The notes under the pieces were generated by a model. The model did not search any database. It had not been told where the DNA came from and worked only from the letters and a program-made list of their open reading frames with translations. This document shows, piece after piece, positions 53,267-63,942 of a DNA stretch of 64,000 bases. This stretch comes from Mesorhizobium loti (GTDB lineage: Bacteria; Pseudomonadota; Alphaproteobacteria; Rhizobiales; Rhizobiaceae), in assembly GCA_002356515.1 (NCBI GenBank), contig AP017605.1:4659001-4723000 (forward strand), in the 5' to 3' direction. How positions within the stretch are numbered: the stretch's first letter is position 1; each line of letters begins with the position of its first letter. The position numbers and the translations under genes were made by a program.

Positions 53267-54922
53267 CTAGTTCCCGGCGCTGGCCATGCGCCGTCCCTTG
53301 ATCGCCTTTTCCAGCCAGCCGATCTCCATCTCCGGGACCGACGACAGGAGAAGGTCGGTGTAGTCATCGAAGGGCGGGGTCAGTACCTTGCTCTTCGGCC
53401 CATAGCGCACCACTTCGCCGCGATACATCACCGCGATCGAATCGGCGATCGACTTCACCGTGGCAAGGTCGTGGGTGATGAACAGATAGGCGACGTTCTC
53501 CTCCTTCTGCAACTCGAGCAGCAGCTCCAGGATGCCGTGCGCGACCAGCGGGTCGAGCGCCGACGTTACCTCGTCGCAGATGATCAGCTTGGGCTTGGCG
53601 GCGAGCGAACGGGCAATGCAGACACGCTGCTTCTGGCCGCCGGAAAGCTCGGCCGGGTAGCGGTCCGAAAAGCCTTTGCCCATCTCGATCTTGTCGAGCA
53701 GCTCGGCAACGCGCCGGTCGCGTTCCTTACCGCGTATGCCGAAATAGAATTCGAGCGGCCGGCCGATGATGGTACCGACGGTCTGGCGCGGGTTCATCGC
53801 CACATCCGCCATCTGATAGATCATCTGCAACTGGCGCAGATCTTCTTTCGGCCGGTCGGCCAGCCGGTTAGCCAGCGGGCGCCCGTCGAAAGTGACGGTG
53901 CCTTCCTCTGGCGGCAGCAAACCGGTGATGGCGCGCGCCAGCGTCGACTTTCCGGAGCCGGACTCACCCACCACGGCCAGCGTCTGGCCGGGATAGATGT
54001 CGACCGAAACGTTCTTCAGCACCTTGATGTGGCTGCGGCCGTAGGCAGCGGTGACGTTCTTGACCGACAGGAACGGTGTGGTGCCGGGTTTCTGTTCGGC
54101 ATGTTCGATCTCATGCACCGAGACCAGCGCATTGGTGTATTCCTGGCGTGGTTCCTTGATGATCTGCCTTGTGCCGCCCCATTCGACCAGTCGGCCATGG
54201 CGCAGCACCATGATCTCGTCGGAGACCTGGGCGACGACAGCAAGATCGTGGGTGATGTAGAGCGCCGCCACATGGGTGTCGCGGATCGCATCCTTGATCG
54301 CCGCCAGAACGTCGATCTGCGTCGTTACGTCGAGCGCCGTGGTCGGCTCGTCGAAGACGATCAGGTCCGGTTCCGAGCACAGCGCCATCGCCGTCATCAC
54401 GCGCTGCAGCTGGCCGCCCGAAACCTGGTGCGGAAAGCGTTCGCCGATGGTTTCGGGGTTTGGCAGGCTGAGCTTCTTGAACAGCCCGACGGCGCGCTTC
54501 TCGGCCTCGGCGCGCGTCGCCGTGCCGTGCAGCAGAGTGGCTTCCACCACCTGATCCATCAGCTTGTGCGCCGGGTTGAAGGCCGCCGCCGCCGATTGCG
54601 CGACATAGCAGACCTCGCGGCCGCGCAGCTTGCGGAAACCTTCCTTGCCGCCCTTCAGGATATCGCGGCCGTTGAGGATGACCTCACCACCGGTGATCCG
54701 CACGCCGCCACGCCCATAACCCATGGACGACAGGCCGATGGTCGACTTGCCGGCACCGGATTCGCCGATCAGGCCCAGCACCTTGCCCTTTTCCAGCGTC
54801 AGCGAAACATCGTGCACCAGCACGATGTTCTTCGGCGGCTCGCCGGGCGGATAGACGGTGGCCTCGATGCGCAAATTGCGGATGTCGAGGAGCAGGCCAG
54901 GCTTCGCTTTGCTGTCGGCCAT
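53267..54922 (-). CDS. ABC transporter ATPase with two fused ATP-binding domains
   Basis: This 551-residue protein is the DppD-DppF equivalent fused in one chain, as in GsiA. Domain 1 has Walker A GESGAGKSTIGL near residue 46, the signature VSGGQLQRV and LIVFDEPTTALD. Domain 2 has GESGSGKSTLARA near 325, LSGGQKQRVCIARS and LIICDEVTSALD. Each half ends with a family-specific oligopeptide-binding tail. The start ATG 54922 shares a base with the permease stop (TGATG); GTG 54925 is alternative. Confidence 0.93.
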   Translation of the reverse strand: MADSKAKPGLLLDIRNLRIEATVYPPGEPPKNIVLVHDVSLTLEKGKVLGLIGESGAGKSTIGLSSMGYGRGGVRITGGEVILNGRDILKGGKEGFRKLRGREVCYVAQSAAAAFNPAHKLMDQVVEATLLHGTATRAEAEKRAVGLFKKLSLPNPETIGERFPHQVSGGQLQRVMTAMALCSEPDLIVFDEPTTALDVTTQIDVLAAIKDAIRDTHVAALYITHDLAVVAQVSDEIMVLRHGRLVEWGGTRQIIKEPRQEYTNALVSVHEIEHAEQKPGTTPFLSVKNVTAAYGRSHIKVLKNVSVDIYPGQTLAVVGESGSGKSTLARAITGLLPPEEGTVTFDGRPLANRLADRPKEDLRQLQMIYQMADVAMNPRQTVGTIIGRPLEFYFGIRGKERDRRVAELLDKIEMGKGFSDRYPAELSGGQKQRVCIARSLAAKPKLIICDEVTSALDPLVAHGILELLLELQKEENVAYLFITHDLATVKSIADSIAVMYRGEVVRYGPKSKVLTPPFDDYTDLLLSSVPEMEIGWLEKAIKGRRMASAGN

Positions 54923-55746
54923 CACCCGCGTCCCCCCTTCAGGCTTGTCGTACGGTTAAGCACCCAGTCGGCGACGAGGTTGACCGAGATCGCCAGCATG
55001 GCGATCGCCGCCGCCGGGATCAATGCCGCCCCGATGCCGAAGACGATGCCGTCCTTGTTTTCCTTGACCATGCCGCCCCAGTCGGCATCCGGTGGCTGCA
55101 CGCCAAGACCGAGGAAGGACAGCGTCGACAGGAACAGCACCGCATAGATGAAGCGCAGGCCGAGTTCGGAAACCAGCGGCGACAGCGCATTGGGCAGGAT
55201 TTCGCGGAAGATGATCCAGGCGCTGCCTTCGCCACGCAGCTTGGCGGCTTCGACATAGTCCATGACATTGATGTCGACGGCCACCGCTCGCGACAGGCGA
55301 TAGACGCGTGTCGAATCGAGAATGCCCATCACCATAATCAGCGTCACCAGGTTGGTCGGAAGCACCGACAACACGACCAGGCCCATGATCAGCGTCGGGA
55401 TCGACATCAGGAGGTCGACGAGGCGCGACAGGATCGTGTCGAACCAGCCGCCGAACACCGCCGCCGAGAAGCCCAGTATGGCGCCGAGCGAGAACGACAG
55501 CGCGGTGGCCAGCACCGCGATGAACAAAGTGATACGGGCGCCGTAGATCATGCGTGACAAGAGATCGCGGCCGAGATTGTCGGTGCCCAGCCAATGCGCC
55601 GCCGACATCGGCTCCCAGACATCGCCGACGATCTCGGCATTGTCATGCGGAGAGATCCACGGCGCGAAGATCGCCGCCAGCACGAACAGTGCCGTCAGGA
55701 TTATGCCGATCAGAGCGGGGATGGGGATGCGTTTGATATCGAGCAT
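54922..55746 (-). CDS. ABC transporter permease (DppC/OppC type)
   Basis: This 274-residue permease has six helices, the N-terminal helix ALIGIILTALFVLAAIFAPWI, DNLGRDLLSRMIYGAR and the EAA loop EAAKLRGEGSAWIIFREILPN. It forms the channel with the DppB-type permease 9 bases upstream. It overlaps the ATPase gene by one base. Confidence 0.93.
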   Translation of the reverse strand: MLDIKRIPIPALIGIILTALFVLAAIFAPWISPHDNAEIVGDVWEPMSAAHWLGTDNLGRDLLSRMIYGARITLFIAVLATALSFSLGAILGFSAAVFGGWFDTILSRLVDLLMSIPTLIMGLVVLSVLPTNLVTLIMVMGILDSTRVYRLSRAVAVDINVMDYVEAAKLRGEGSAWIIFREILPNALSPLVSELGLRFIYAVLFLSTLSFLGLGVQPPDADWGGMVKENKDGIVFGIGAALIPAAAIAMLAISVNLVADWVLNRTTSLKGGRG

Positions 55747-55755
55747 GCCCGCCCC

Positions 55756-56715
55756 CTATTTCGGATGTCTGAGGCGCGGATTGGCGATGATCGCCGCTAT
55801 GTCCGCGATGATGTTGAGGCTGATGTAGACGGCGGCGAAGATCAGGCCGACGGCCTGCACCACCGGCACGTCACGCTTGGTGACGTGATCGACAAGATAT
55901 TGTCCCATGCCGGGATAGACGAAGATCACCTCGACCACGACGACGCCGACGATCAGATAGGCGAGGTTGAGCATGACGACGTTGATGATCGGCGCGATGG
56001 CATTGGGGAAGGCGTGCTTGCGGATGACGTTGAAGGCCGACAGGCCTTTCAGTTCCGCCGTCTCGACATAGGCCGACTGCATGACATTGAGGATCGCCGC
56101 GCGCGTCATGCGCATCATGTGGGCGAGCACCACCAGCGTCAGCGCCGTCGCCGGCAGCGCGATCGCCTGCATCCGCTCACCGAACGGCATGCCGTCATAG
56201 ACAGTCGAGATACCGGGAAAGATCTGCCACTTCACGGCGAAGAAGTAGACCAGCACATAGCCGATGAAGAATTCCGGGAAGGAGGTCGACGCGAGCGCCA
56301 GTCCGGAGATCAGCTTGTCGACCCAGCCATTGCGGTAACGCACCGCGATCAGGCCGAGGATGATCGCCAGCGGCACGGCCACGATCGCCGCCCAGAAGGC
56401 GAGGAACAACGTGTTCCACAGCCGGCCCTTGATCGAGGTGGCGATATCCTGGCCGCTCGACATGGCCGTGCCAAGGTTGCCGGTCAGCACGCCGCCGAGC
56501 CAGTGGAAATACCTGACATAGGCAGGGTCGTTCAGCCCGAGCTGCTCGCGCAGATTGGCGAGCGACTCCGGCGTCGCCGATTGTCCCAGAATGGCTTGCG
56601 CGACGTCGCCGGGCAGGATTTGCGTGCCGGCGAAGATCAGGACCGAAATGGCCAACAAAAGGAGGATGCCCAGCGCGATGCGCTGGGCAATTAGCTTCAA
56701 GATGGGTGAAGACAT
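55756..56715 (-). CDS. ABC transporter permease (DppB/OppB type)
   Basis: This 319-residue permease has the N-terminal helix IALGILLLLAISVLIFAGTQILPGD, a periplasmic loop with a proline/asparagine-rich segment and the EAA loop ETAELKGLSAFNVIRKHAFPN. It is 16 bases after the binding-protein gene and pairs with the DppC-type permease. Confidence 0.93.
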   Translation of the reverse strand: MSSPILKLIAQRIALGILLLLAISVLIFAGTQILPGDVAQAILGQSATPESLANLREQLGLNDPAYVRYFHWLGGVLTGNLGTAMSSGQDIATSIKGRLWNTLFLAFWAAIVAVPLAIILGLIAVRYRNGWVDKLISGLALASTSFPEFFIGYVLVYFFAVKWQIFPGISTVYDGMPFGERMQAIALPATALTLVVLAHMMRMTRAAILNVMQSAYVETAELKGLSAFNVIRKHAFPNAIAPIINVVMLNLAYLIVGVVVVEVIFVYPGMGQYLVDHVTKRDVPVVQAVGLIFAAVYISLNIIADIAAIIANPRLRHPK

Positions 56716-56731
56716 CTCTGCAAAGCCAGAC

Positions 56732-58318
56732 TCAGGCCTGCAGCCAGCACTTCGCCAGGGCGTAACCGTTCATCAGTTCCTGATGCGGATCGTCCACCCA
56801 GCCATCGACCTTGGCGCCGGTGGCGTCGATGAACTGGTTGAACATCGGCAGGATCAGGCCGCCTTCGTCGCGCACCATGACGGCCATGTCGTGGTACATC
56901 TGCTTGCGCTTGGCCTCGTCGAGTTCGGCGCGCGCTGCCAGCACCATCTTGTCGAAGTCCGGGCGCTTGAAACGCGTGTCGTTCCAGTCGGCGGTCGATA
57001 GATAGGCGGTCGAGTACATCTGGTCCTGGGTCGAACGCCCGCCCCAATAGGAGGCGCAGAAGGGCTGCTTGTTCCAGACCTCGTTCCAGTAGCCGTCGCC
57101 GGGTTCGCGCTTAAGTTCGATCTTGATGCCGGCCTTGGCCGCGCTCTGCTGGAAGAGCTGCGAGGCATCGACCGCGCCGGGGAAGGCGACGTCGGAGGTC
57201 CTGAGCAGCACGGTGCCGTCATGGCCGGATTTCTTGTAGTGGAACTTGGCCTTGTCGGGATCGTACTTGCGCTGCTCGATCTCGGTGAACAGCGGATAGG
57301 ACGAGTTGATCGGGAAGTCGTTGCCGAGCGAGCCATAGCCGCGCAGCACCTTGGTCAGCATCTCCTCGCGGTCGATCGCGAGCTTCAGCGCCATTCTGAG
57401 GTCGTTGTTGTCGAACGGCGCCGTGTTGCAATGCATGATGAAGACATAGTGGCCCGGACCCGCATGGTTGCGGATGGTCACGCCCGGCACGCGCTTGATC
57501 AGGTCGACGATCTTCGGCTCGACGCGATTGATCATGTTGACCTGGCCGCCCTGCAGGGCCGCCGTGCGCGCCGTCGCATCGTTGATGACGATGACTTCGA
57601 TCTGGTCGGCATGGCCCATCTTGTCGCCCTGCCAGTAATTGGCGAAACGCTCGCCGCCATGGCGCACGCCGGGCTCGTTGGTCTTGACCACATACGGGCC
57701 GGCCGAGATGCCGGCGTCGGGCTTTTCCTTGCCGCCGTTCGGCTGGACGATCAGGTGATAGTCGCTCAGCAGGTAGGGAAGGTCGGCATTGGCCTCCTTC
57801 AGCGTCAGCACCACTTCCTTGCCGCTGGCCTTGATGGTCGCGATGCCCTTCATGTAGCCGAGCGCGCCGGATTTCGACTTCTCGTCCGAATGACGCTCGA
57901 GCGTGGCGGCCACGTCCTCGGCGGTCACGGTTTTGCCGTTGTGGAATTCGACCCCGTCGCGAATTTTCAGAGTCCAGGTCTTCGCATCGTCGGAGGAGCC
58001 GATCTCCTCGGCGATACGGTTCTCGAGCTTGCCGTCCGGCGAAAGCTCGACGATCATTTCGCCCCAGCACTTGCCGAAGGCGAACGGCACCTGCGTCATC
58101 ATCAGCGCCGGGTCGAGGCTGTTGGTGGATTCACCGCCGACCAGGCCGGCCTTCAGCGTGCCGCCCTTGACCGGTCCTGCCGCCCGCGCCGCGCTTGAAA
58201 GCAGCGAGTTGGCGAAGGGCGCGGCGATGCCGAGCGCTGCCGCCCGGCCGAGAAAATCACGACGGCTCAGCTTGCCTGCTGCAACCCGCCGGCTAAGGAA
58301 TTCCAGTTCGTTTGACAT
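56732..58318 (-). CDS. ABC transporter substrate-binding protein, family 5, Tat-exported, copy 2
   Basis: This 528-residue periplasmic binding protein has a twin-arginine signal (KLSRRDFLGRAAALGIAAPFA), the same FHNGKTVTAEDVAATLERH segment, FPINSSYPLF and a C-terminal tail LMNGYALAKCWLQA. It is collinear with copy 1 at 51572-53158, showing a duplication in which one copy leads the operon and the other follows the ATPase. Upstream, 153 bases separate it from the CocE-type hydrolase gene. Confidence 0.88.
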   Translation of the reverse strand: MSNELEFLSRRVAAGKLSRRDFLGRAAALGIAAPFANSLLSSAARAAGPVKGGTLKAGLVGGESTNSLDPALMMTQVPFAFGKCWGEMIVELSPDGKLENRIAEEIGSSDDAKTWTLKIRDGVEFHNGKTVTAEDVAATLERHSDEKSKSGALGYMKGIATIKASGKEVVLTLKEANADLPYLLSDYHLIVQPNGGKEKPDAGISAGPYVVKTNEPGVRHGGERFANYWQGDKMGHADQIEVIVINDATARTAALQGGQVNMINRVEPKIVDLIKRVPGVTIRNHAGPGHYVFIMHCNTAPFDNNDLRMALKLAIDREEMLTKVLRGYGSLGNDFPINSSYPLFTEIEQRKYDPDKAKFHYKKSGHDGTVLLRTSDVAFPGAVDASQLFQQSAAKAGIKIELKREPGDGYWNEVWNKQPFCASYWGGRSTQDQMYSTAYLSTADWNDTRFKRPDFDKMVLAARAELDEAKRKQMYHDMAVMVRDEGGLILPMFNQFIDATGAKVDGWVDDPHQELMNGYALAKCWLQA

Positions 58319-58471
58319 TTGAGTTCCTCACTCTGTTGGTTCGACTCTGCGGTCGATTTTCTTGCTTCTTGTGAGGGGAATAATGACCGTAAGGGAAAGC
58401 GGTAAGCAAGACCGAATGCGACATGCCGTGGCGTAAATCGTACGTCGCATTTGGACCAACGGTGTCAGCGC

Positions 58472-60457
58472 TCAAACAAGCGCGCGCGGAATCTTTTCCT
58501 CGAAATTGCGTTCGAAGACGATTTTTTCGCCCTCATAAGCCTCGATTCTGGCGCTGACGATGAAGTTTTGTTCGTCCGATCGCATCTCGGCCCATGTCTC
58601 GGTGCGCACCGACCATCCATTTCGCGACAGCGTCTGCGTCCAGTGTGTTTTTCCCGCGGCTGACAATGGATTGTCAGGATGGATCGTCCAGGTCTCGCGG
58701 GCAATGCTGCCATTGACCAGGCCGTGGTCGAGATCGCGCACCGCGCCGAAATCATCCGCTATGGAAAGCGTGACGATTCCCGTCTTTTCGTCACGATCGA
58801 CATGGCGTTCGGAATTGGCGGGCCGAACAGTCTCGGTGGCCCACGGCGCAGCCCCTTCCGGCTCGGCGAACGTCGCTTCGTTGCCTTTTGCCAGCGGCCG
58901 TAGCGGCAAGGCCAACGTCGCAGCCGACAAGGTCAGCTGGACCGGCTCCGGCGAGGGCCAGATCATAGGCCAATAGGCGTTCGACACGGCAATGCGCAGG
59001 CGATGGCCGGCCGGCACGCGGTAGGCGCATTGATCGAGCACGACACGCGCCGACACGGTCTCGCCCGGCACCAGGGCGTGGGGGAATTCGTGCGAGTCGC
59101 GATGCGTCAGGTTGAGCACGCCATAGGAGATCAGTTCCGAAGCGCCGTCAGGATGCACGTCGCAGAGGCGAACAGCGATATTGGCCTGCGGGCGGTCGGA
59201 CGAGAAGATGACCTGGACTTCCGGCGCACCGACGATGTCGATGGCGTCGGAGAGTTCCGGCTGGTCGAAACAGACCGACAGCGCATCGTCGGGACGCTGG
59301 TCGCCCGGCAATTCCGGGCCGAAGGTGAACGGGAAATACTCGCCGCCGGCGAGGCCACAATTCTGCGGCGAGGCGACGATGGCCGGTTTGCTCCCCTTGG
59401 GCAGCAGATCGATGGTCTGGGTCTTGATGGCGGGCGACGGCCATTCTTGCTCCGCCGCCCAGCGGCCCGGGCGCTCCGGGTGCCAGCGGGCCGGGCGCAC
59501 GCTGTCCATCACATAGGCGCGGTAGTCCGGATCGGCCTCGACGCCGGTCTCGGCACCCTTCAGCCAGCGGTCCCACCAGCGCAGCGCTTCCTGCAGGAAG
59601 CCGATGGCCGGCTGAGGCCCGGCATAATGCGGGTATTTGTGGATCCAGGGGCCGACAATGCCCTTGACCGGCGCCTCGATGTTGCTGACGAGGTGCGAGA
59701 TCGTGTTGCGGTAGCCGTCATGCCAGCCGCCGATCGACAGAACGGCGGCCTTGACGGCGGAAAAATCCTCGCAGATCGAGCCACGCTTCCAATAGGCGTC
59801 GCGATGCTGGTGGCTGAGCCAGAGCGGCAAAAGGAAGGACTGGTTTTCCAGCCGGGTCAGCCACAGATCACGCCATCTGTTGTCGCCGGCGATCAGCGGA
59901 TCCGGCGGCCGTGACGAATAGGACAGCATCGTCGAGGCCCAGCCGAAATTCTCGATCAGCAGGCAGCCGCCCTTGTAGTGGATGTCGTCGGCGTAGCGGT
60001 CGACGGTCGAGCACAGGCTGATCACCGCCTTCAGCGCCGGCGGCTGCTTGGCGGCGACCTGCAGGCAGTTGAAGCCGCCCCAGGAAATGCCCATCATGCC
60101 GACATTGCCGTTGCACCAGGGTTGGCTGGCCGCCCAGGCGATGACGTCGCAGGCATCCTGCAATTCCTGCTCGGAATATTCATCGTCCATCAGCCCTTCG
60201 GAATCGCCATTGCCGCGCATGTCGACGCGGATCGAGGCGTAGCCATGGCCGGCGAAATAGGGATGCGTCAGCTGATCGCGAAAGATGGTGCCGTCGCGCT
60301 TGCGGTAGGGCAGGTGCTCGAGAATGGCAGGCACCGGATCGTCGCCGGCATCCTGTGGCATCCACACCCGCGCCGACAGCCGGCAGCCATCCGGCATGAC
60401 GATGCCCATATCGGGAAATTCGACGACCTTGCGGGGAAATTCGGTGACGGTTTTCAT
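58472..60457 (-). CDS. CocE/NonD-type alpha/beta hydrolase (X-Pro dipeptidyl-peptidase family)
   Basis: This 661-residue hydrolase has an alpha/beta-hydrolase domain with nucleophile Ser125 in GMMGISWGGFN and the oxyanion region EHLPYRKRDG. His is likely in PWIHKYPHYAG. A C-terminal jelly-roll domain (about residues 400-660) is typical of the cocaine-esterase/S15 family. There is no signal peptide, so it is cytoplasmic. It lies just upstream of the peptide-type ABC genes on the same strand, suggesting it cleaves an imported ester or amide. I chose ATG 60457 (MKTVTEFPRK); ATG 60466 and TTG 60493 are alternatives. Confidence 0.85.
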   Translation of the reverse strand: MKTVTEFPRKVVEFPDMGIVMPDGCRLSARVWMPQDAGDDPVPAILEHLPYRKRDGTIFRDQLTHPYFAGHGYASIRVDMRGNGDSEGLMDDEYSEQELQDACDVIAWAASQPWCNGNVGMMGISWGGFNCLQVAAKQPPALKAVISLCSTVDRYADDIHYKGGCLLIENFGWASTMLSYSSRPPDPLIAGDNRWRDLWLTRLENQSFLLPLWLSHQHRDAYWKRGSICEDFSAVKAAVLSIGGWHDGYRNTISHLVSNIEAPVKGIVGPWIHKYPHYAGPQPAIGFLQEALRWWDRWLKGAETGVEADPDYRAYVMDSVRPARWHPERPGRWAAEQEWPSPAIKTQTIDLLPKGSKPAIVASPQNCGLAGGEYFPFTFGPELPGDQRPDDALSVCFDQPELSDAIDIVGAPEVQVIFSSDRPQANIAVRLCDVHPDGASELISYGVLNLTHRDSHEFPHALVPGETVSARVVLDQCAYRVPAGHRLRIAVSNAYWPMIWPSPEPVQLTLSAATLALPLRPLAKGNEATFAEPEGAAPWATETVRPANSERHVDRDEKTGIVTLSIADDFGAVRDLDHGLVNGSIARETWTIHPDNPLSAAGKTHWTQTLSRNGWSVRTETWAEMRSDEQNFIVSARIEAYEGEKIVFERNFEEKIPRALV

Positions 60458-60552
60458 GCCGCGCATAACGCCCCGCGGCGCGGCAAGTTTCAATCGCCAT
60501 TCGCGACTGGAGCAGCGAATTATGCGACCTGTGCCGCCACCTGCTTACACGC

Positions 60553-61146
60553 TCAATTCAGCGGAATGTCGTTTTCGCTCTTGTTTGCCTGGTAGGCGAC
60601 GGACAGCTCGTCGTAACGTGCCGAGATCTTGCCGATGCGTGTCTCCAGCCGCTGGCGTTCGGCCTCGGGCAGCGCCCGCACCAGCCGGCGTATGGAAAAG
60701 CTCTTCCAATAGGCATTCTCGGCATTGTAGCCGCCTGGATCGAGGGTGAAGACCTCTTTCAGGATCTTCAGGTCGTGCGGGATGGCAAAACTGTCGCGCG
60801 AATCCTCGTGGCTGAACAGATAGTAGAATTTGTCGAAGCCGGTCCAGGTGATCGCCGACAGGCAGAGCGAGCAGGGCTCATGCGTGGCGATGAACAGCGC
60901 ATCCTTGGTGTCGACGCGCTCGGCTTTCGGCATCTCGTAAAACCGTTTCAGGCAATGCACCTCGCCATGCCAAAGCGGGTTCTCGATCTCGTTGTTGGTC
61001 TCGGCCAGCACCAGCGAGCGGTCGTCCTTGCGCAGGATCGCCGCGCCGAACAGCTTGTTGCCATGGGCAACGCCGTCAGCCGTCTTCGGCACGATGTCGT
61101 GCTCGATGACGTCGAGCAGGCGGTCGATCAGGGAAATGTCGGTCAT
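60553..61146 (-). CDS. Zinc-dependent nucleoside/base deaminase (CDA fold)
   Basis: This 197-residue deaminase has His60-x-Glu62 (LWHGEVHC) and Cys92-x2-Cys95 (HEPCSLCLSA), the zinc-site pattern of the cytidine/guanine deaminase superfamily. The C-terminal 80 residues are longer than in the minimal domain. It lies 15 bases downstream of allA in the ureide cluster, so a purine-related substrate is plausible; the sequence does not show which. The start ATG 61146 gives MTDISLIDRLLDVI. Confidence 0.8.
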   Translation of the reverse strand: MTDISLIDRLLDVIEHDIVPKTADGVAHGNKLFGAAILRKDDRSLVLAETNNEIENPLWHGEVHCLKRFYEMPKAERVDTKDALFIATHEPCSLCLSAITWTGFDKFYYLFSHEDSRDSFAIPHDLKILKEVFTLDPGGYNAENAYWKSFSIRRLVRALPEAERQRLETRIGKISARYDELSVAYQANKSENDIPLN

Positions 61147-61161
61147 GGGAATCGAAAGCTT

Positions 61162-61649
61162 TCAAGGGAGATGGATCTCGTAGGCGTGCGAGAAATGAAA
61201 CTCTTCGAGGTTGGAGCCGTCGCCGCCACGATCAACGATCAGGAAATCCTGGGGTTCGCCGAGCGGCGTCAGCACGCCGTGCCAGAGATTGCGCGAATAG
61301 TTGATGCCTTGTCCGGGCGCGGTGATGAAGGCGTGCGGCTCGCCCGGCCCCTCCTTGCCGTCATGGCAGACGACGACCAGGAACGGGCGCGGCGACAGCG
61401 GAATGAAGGCCTGGCTGCCGAACGGATGCCGCTCGACCATGGTCAGTTTCAGCGGCAGTTCATAAGGCGTGCCGCGCACCATCGAGATCAGCACGCGCGC
61501 GTTCGGTCCGGTGGCCTCAGCGGTGGCCAGATCATGGTAGCGCTCGGCCTTGCCGCCATTGATCGGGTAGTGGTTGTCGCCGCCCATGTCGATGACATCG
61601 CCGAAGGGAGCAAAGGCCTCCCTGGTCAGCTTCTGCGCTGTGATGCGGG

Positions 61650-61653
<4 letters not shown>
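61162..61653 (-). CDS. allA: Ureidoglycolate lyase
   Basis: AllA splits ureidoglycolate into glyoxylate and urea, a late step of allantoin breakdown. The 163-residue cupin-like protein has the family motifs GDVIDMGGDNHYPING, MVERHPFGSQAFIPL and GINYSRNLWHGVLTPL. It starts with GTG at 61653, overlapping the stop of the aminohydrolase gene by 4 bases. Confidence 0.93.
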
Positions 61654-62513
<860 letters not shown>

Positions 62514-62523
62514 GGGTTCAAAC

Positions 62524-63942
62524 CTATTGCGGTAGCATGTCTCTGAGGCGGAGCAGCGCGATTCGCTCGACCTGTTTGCAGGCGGTCTCGAATTCGACGC
62601 CACGACTGTTGCCGATGCGCGCCTCGAATTCGGCGAGGATTTCCTCCTTGGTCTTGCCCTTCACCGCGATGATGAAGGGGAAGCCGAAGGTGGTGACGTA
62701 GGCGGCGTTGAGTTTGGAGAACAGCTCGCGCTCCTTGTCGGTCAGCGCGTCGAGGCCGGCCGAGGCTTGTTCCCGCGTAGACTCCGCCGTCAGCCGCCTG
62801 GCCTTGGCCAGCTTGCCGGCAAGGTCGGGATGAGCGTTGAGCACGCCGAGCCGCTCGGTCTCGCTGGCGGAACGGAAGATGCGGCAGAGCGCATTGTGCA
62901 GGCCGCCGGCCGTGTCGTGGGCCGGGCCGAGCTCCAGCTCGTAGGCCCGCTCGGCAATCCACGGCGAATGTTCGAACACGCCGCCGAAAGTGTGGACGAA
63001 TGTCTCGAATTCCATCTTCGATGGCCTGAGCGCCGCCGGCTTGTAGGGATGGTTCTCCTGCCAGTGCCTGGCGATGTCGATGCGCCGCGCCAGCCAGACC
63101 TTGTCATGCGACTTCACATAATCGACGAAGCGCTTCAGCGCCGCCACCCGGCCCGGCCGCCCGACGAGTCGGCAATGCAGGCCGATATTCATCATGCGCG
63201 GCCGCCCGGCCTGGCCTTCGGCATAGAGCGTGTCGAAACTGTCCTTGAGATAAGCGAAGAACTGGTCGCCCGAATTGAACCCCTGCGGCGTGGCGAAGCG
63301 CATGTCGTTGGCGTCGAGCGTATAGGGGATGATGAGCTGCGTGCCGCCGCTGTGCTCGAACCAGTAGGGCAGTTCATCGTCATAAGTGTCGGAGACGTAG
63401 TCGAAGCCGCCCTCTTCAGCCACCAGCCGCACCGTGTTGACGGAGGTGCGGCCCGTATACCAGCCGGTCGGGCGCTGGCCGGTCACCTCGTAGTGCAGCT
63501 TGATCGCGGCTTCGAGGTCGCGGCGCTCATCCTCGGCGCTGTGGTCGCGGTAGTCGATCCACCGCAGCCCGTGCGAGGCGATCTCCCAGCCGGCGTCCTG
63601 CATGGCCGCAACCTGGTCGGGTGAGCGGGCGAGTGCGGTGGCGACGCCGTAGCAGGTCACCGGGACCTGCGATTCACTGAACAGGCGCAGCAGCCGCCAG
63701 AAGCCGGCCCGCGCGCCATATTCGTAGATCGATTCCATGTTCCAGTGGCGTTGTCCCACCCAGGGTGCCGCGCCGACGATCTCCGACAGGAAGGCTTCTG
63801 AAGCCTTGTCGCCGTGAAGGACGCAGTTCTCGCCGCCCTCTTCGTAATTGACGACGAACTGCACGGCGACATGCGCACCGCCGGGCCATTTCGGATCCGG
63901 TGGATTGGCTCCGTAGCCGCGCATGTCTCTTTCGTAACGCAT
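62524..63942 (-). CDS. puuE: Fused allantoinase (PuuE type) and OHCU decarboxylase (UraD)
   Basis: This 472-residue two-domain enzyme carries a polysaccharide-deacetylase-fold, metal-independent allantoinase of the PuuE type (MRYERDMRGYGANPPDPKWP, YEEGGENCVLHGDK, DELPYWFEHSGG) in its first 305 residues or so. The remainder is OHCU decarboxylase, which completes uricase product conversion to S-allantoin, with HPDLAGKLA, LNAAYVTTFGFPFIIAVKG and EFETACKQVERIALLRL. The two steps are consecutive in urate degradation. The start ATG 63942 follows GGAGGGG. The 58 bases upstream to the window end show no gene. Confidence 0.9.
   Translation of the reverse strand: MRYERDMRGYGANPPDPKWPGGAHVAVQFVVNYEEGGENCVLHGDKASEAFLSEIVGAAPWVGQRHWNMESIYEYGARAGFWRLLRLFSESQVPVTCYGVATALARSPDQVAAMQDAGWEIASHGLRWIDYRDHSAEDERRDLEAAIKLHYEVTGQRPTGWYTGRTSVNTVRLVAEEGGFDYVSDTYDDELPYWFEHSGGTQLIIPYTLDANDMRFATPQGFNSGDQFFAYLKDSFDTLYAEGQAGRPRMMNIGLHCRLVGRPGRVAALKRFVDYVKSHDKVWLARRIDIARHWQENHPYKPAALRPSKMEFETFVHTFGGVFEHSPWIAERAYELELGPAHDTAGGLHNALCRIFRSASETERLGVLNAHPDLAGKLAKARRLTAESTREQASAGLDALTDKERELFSKLNAAYVTTFGFPFIIAVKGKTKEEILAEFEARIGNSRGVEFETACKQVERIALLRLRDMLPQ

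Noticed and set aside
53237..55147. A 636-codon open frame opposite the fused ABC ATPase
   Set aside because: It covers a gene with intact Walker motifs on the other strand and has no protein-like features.
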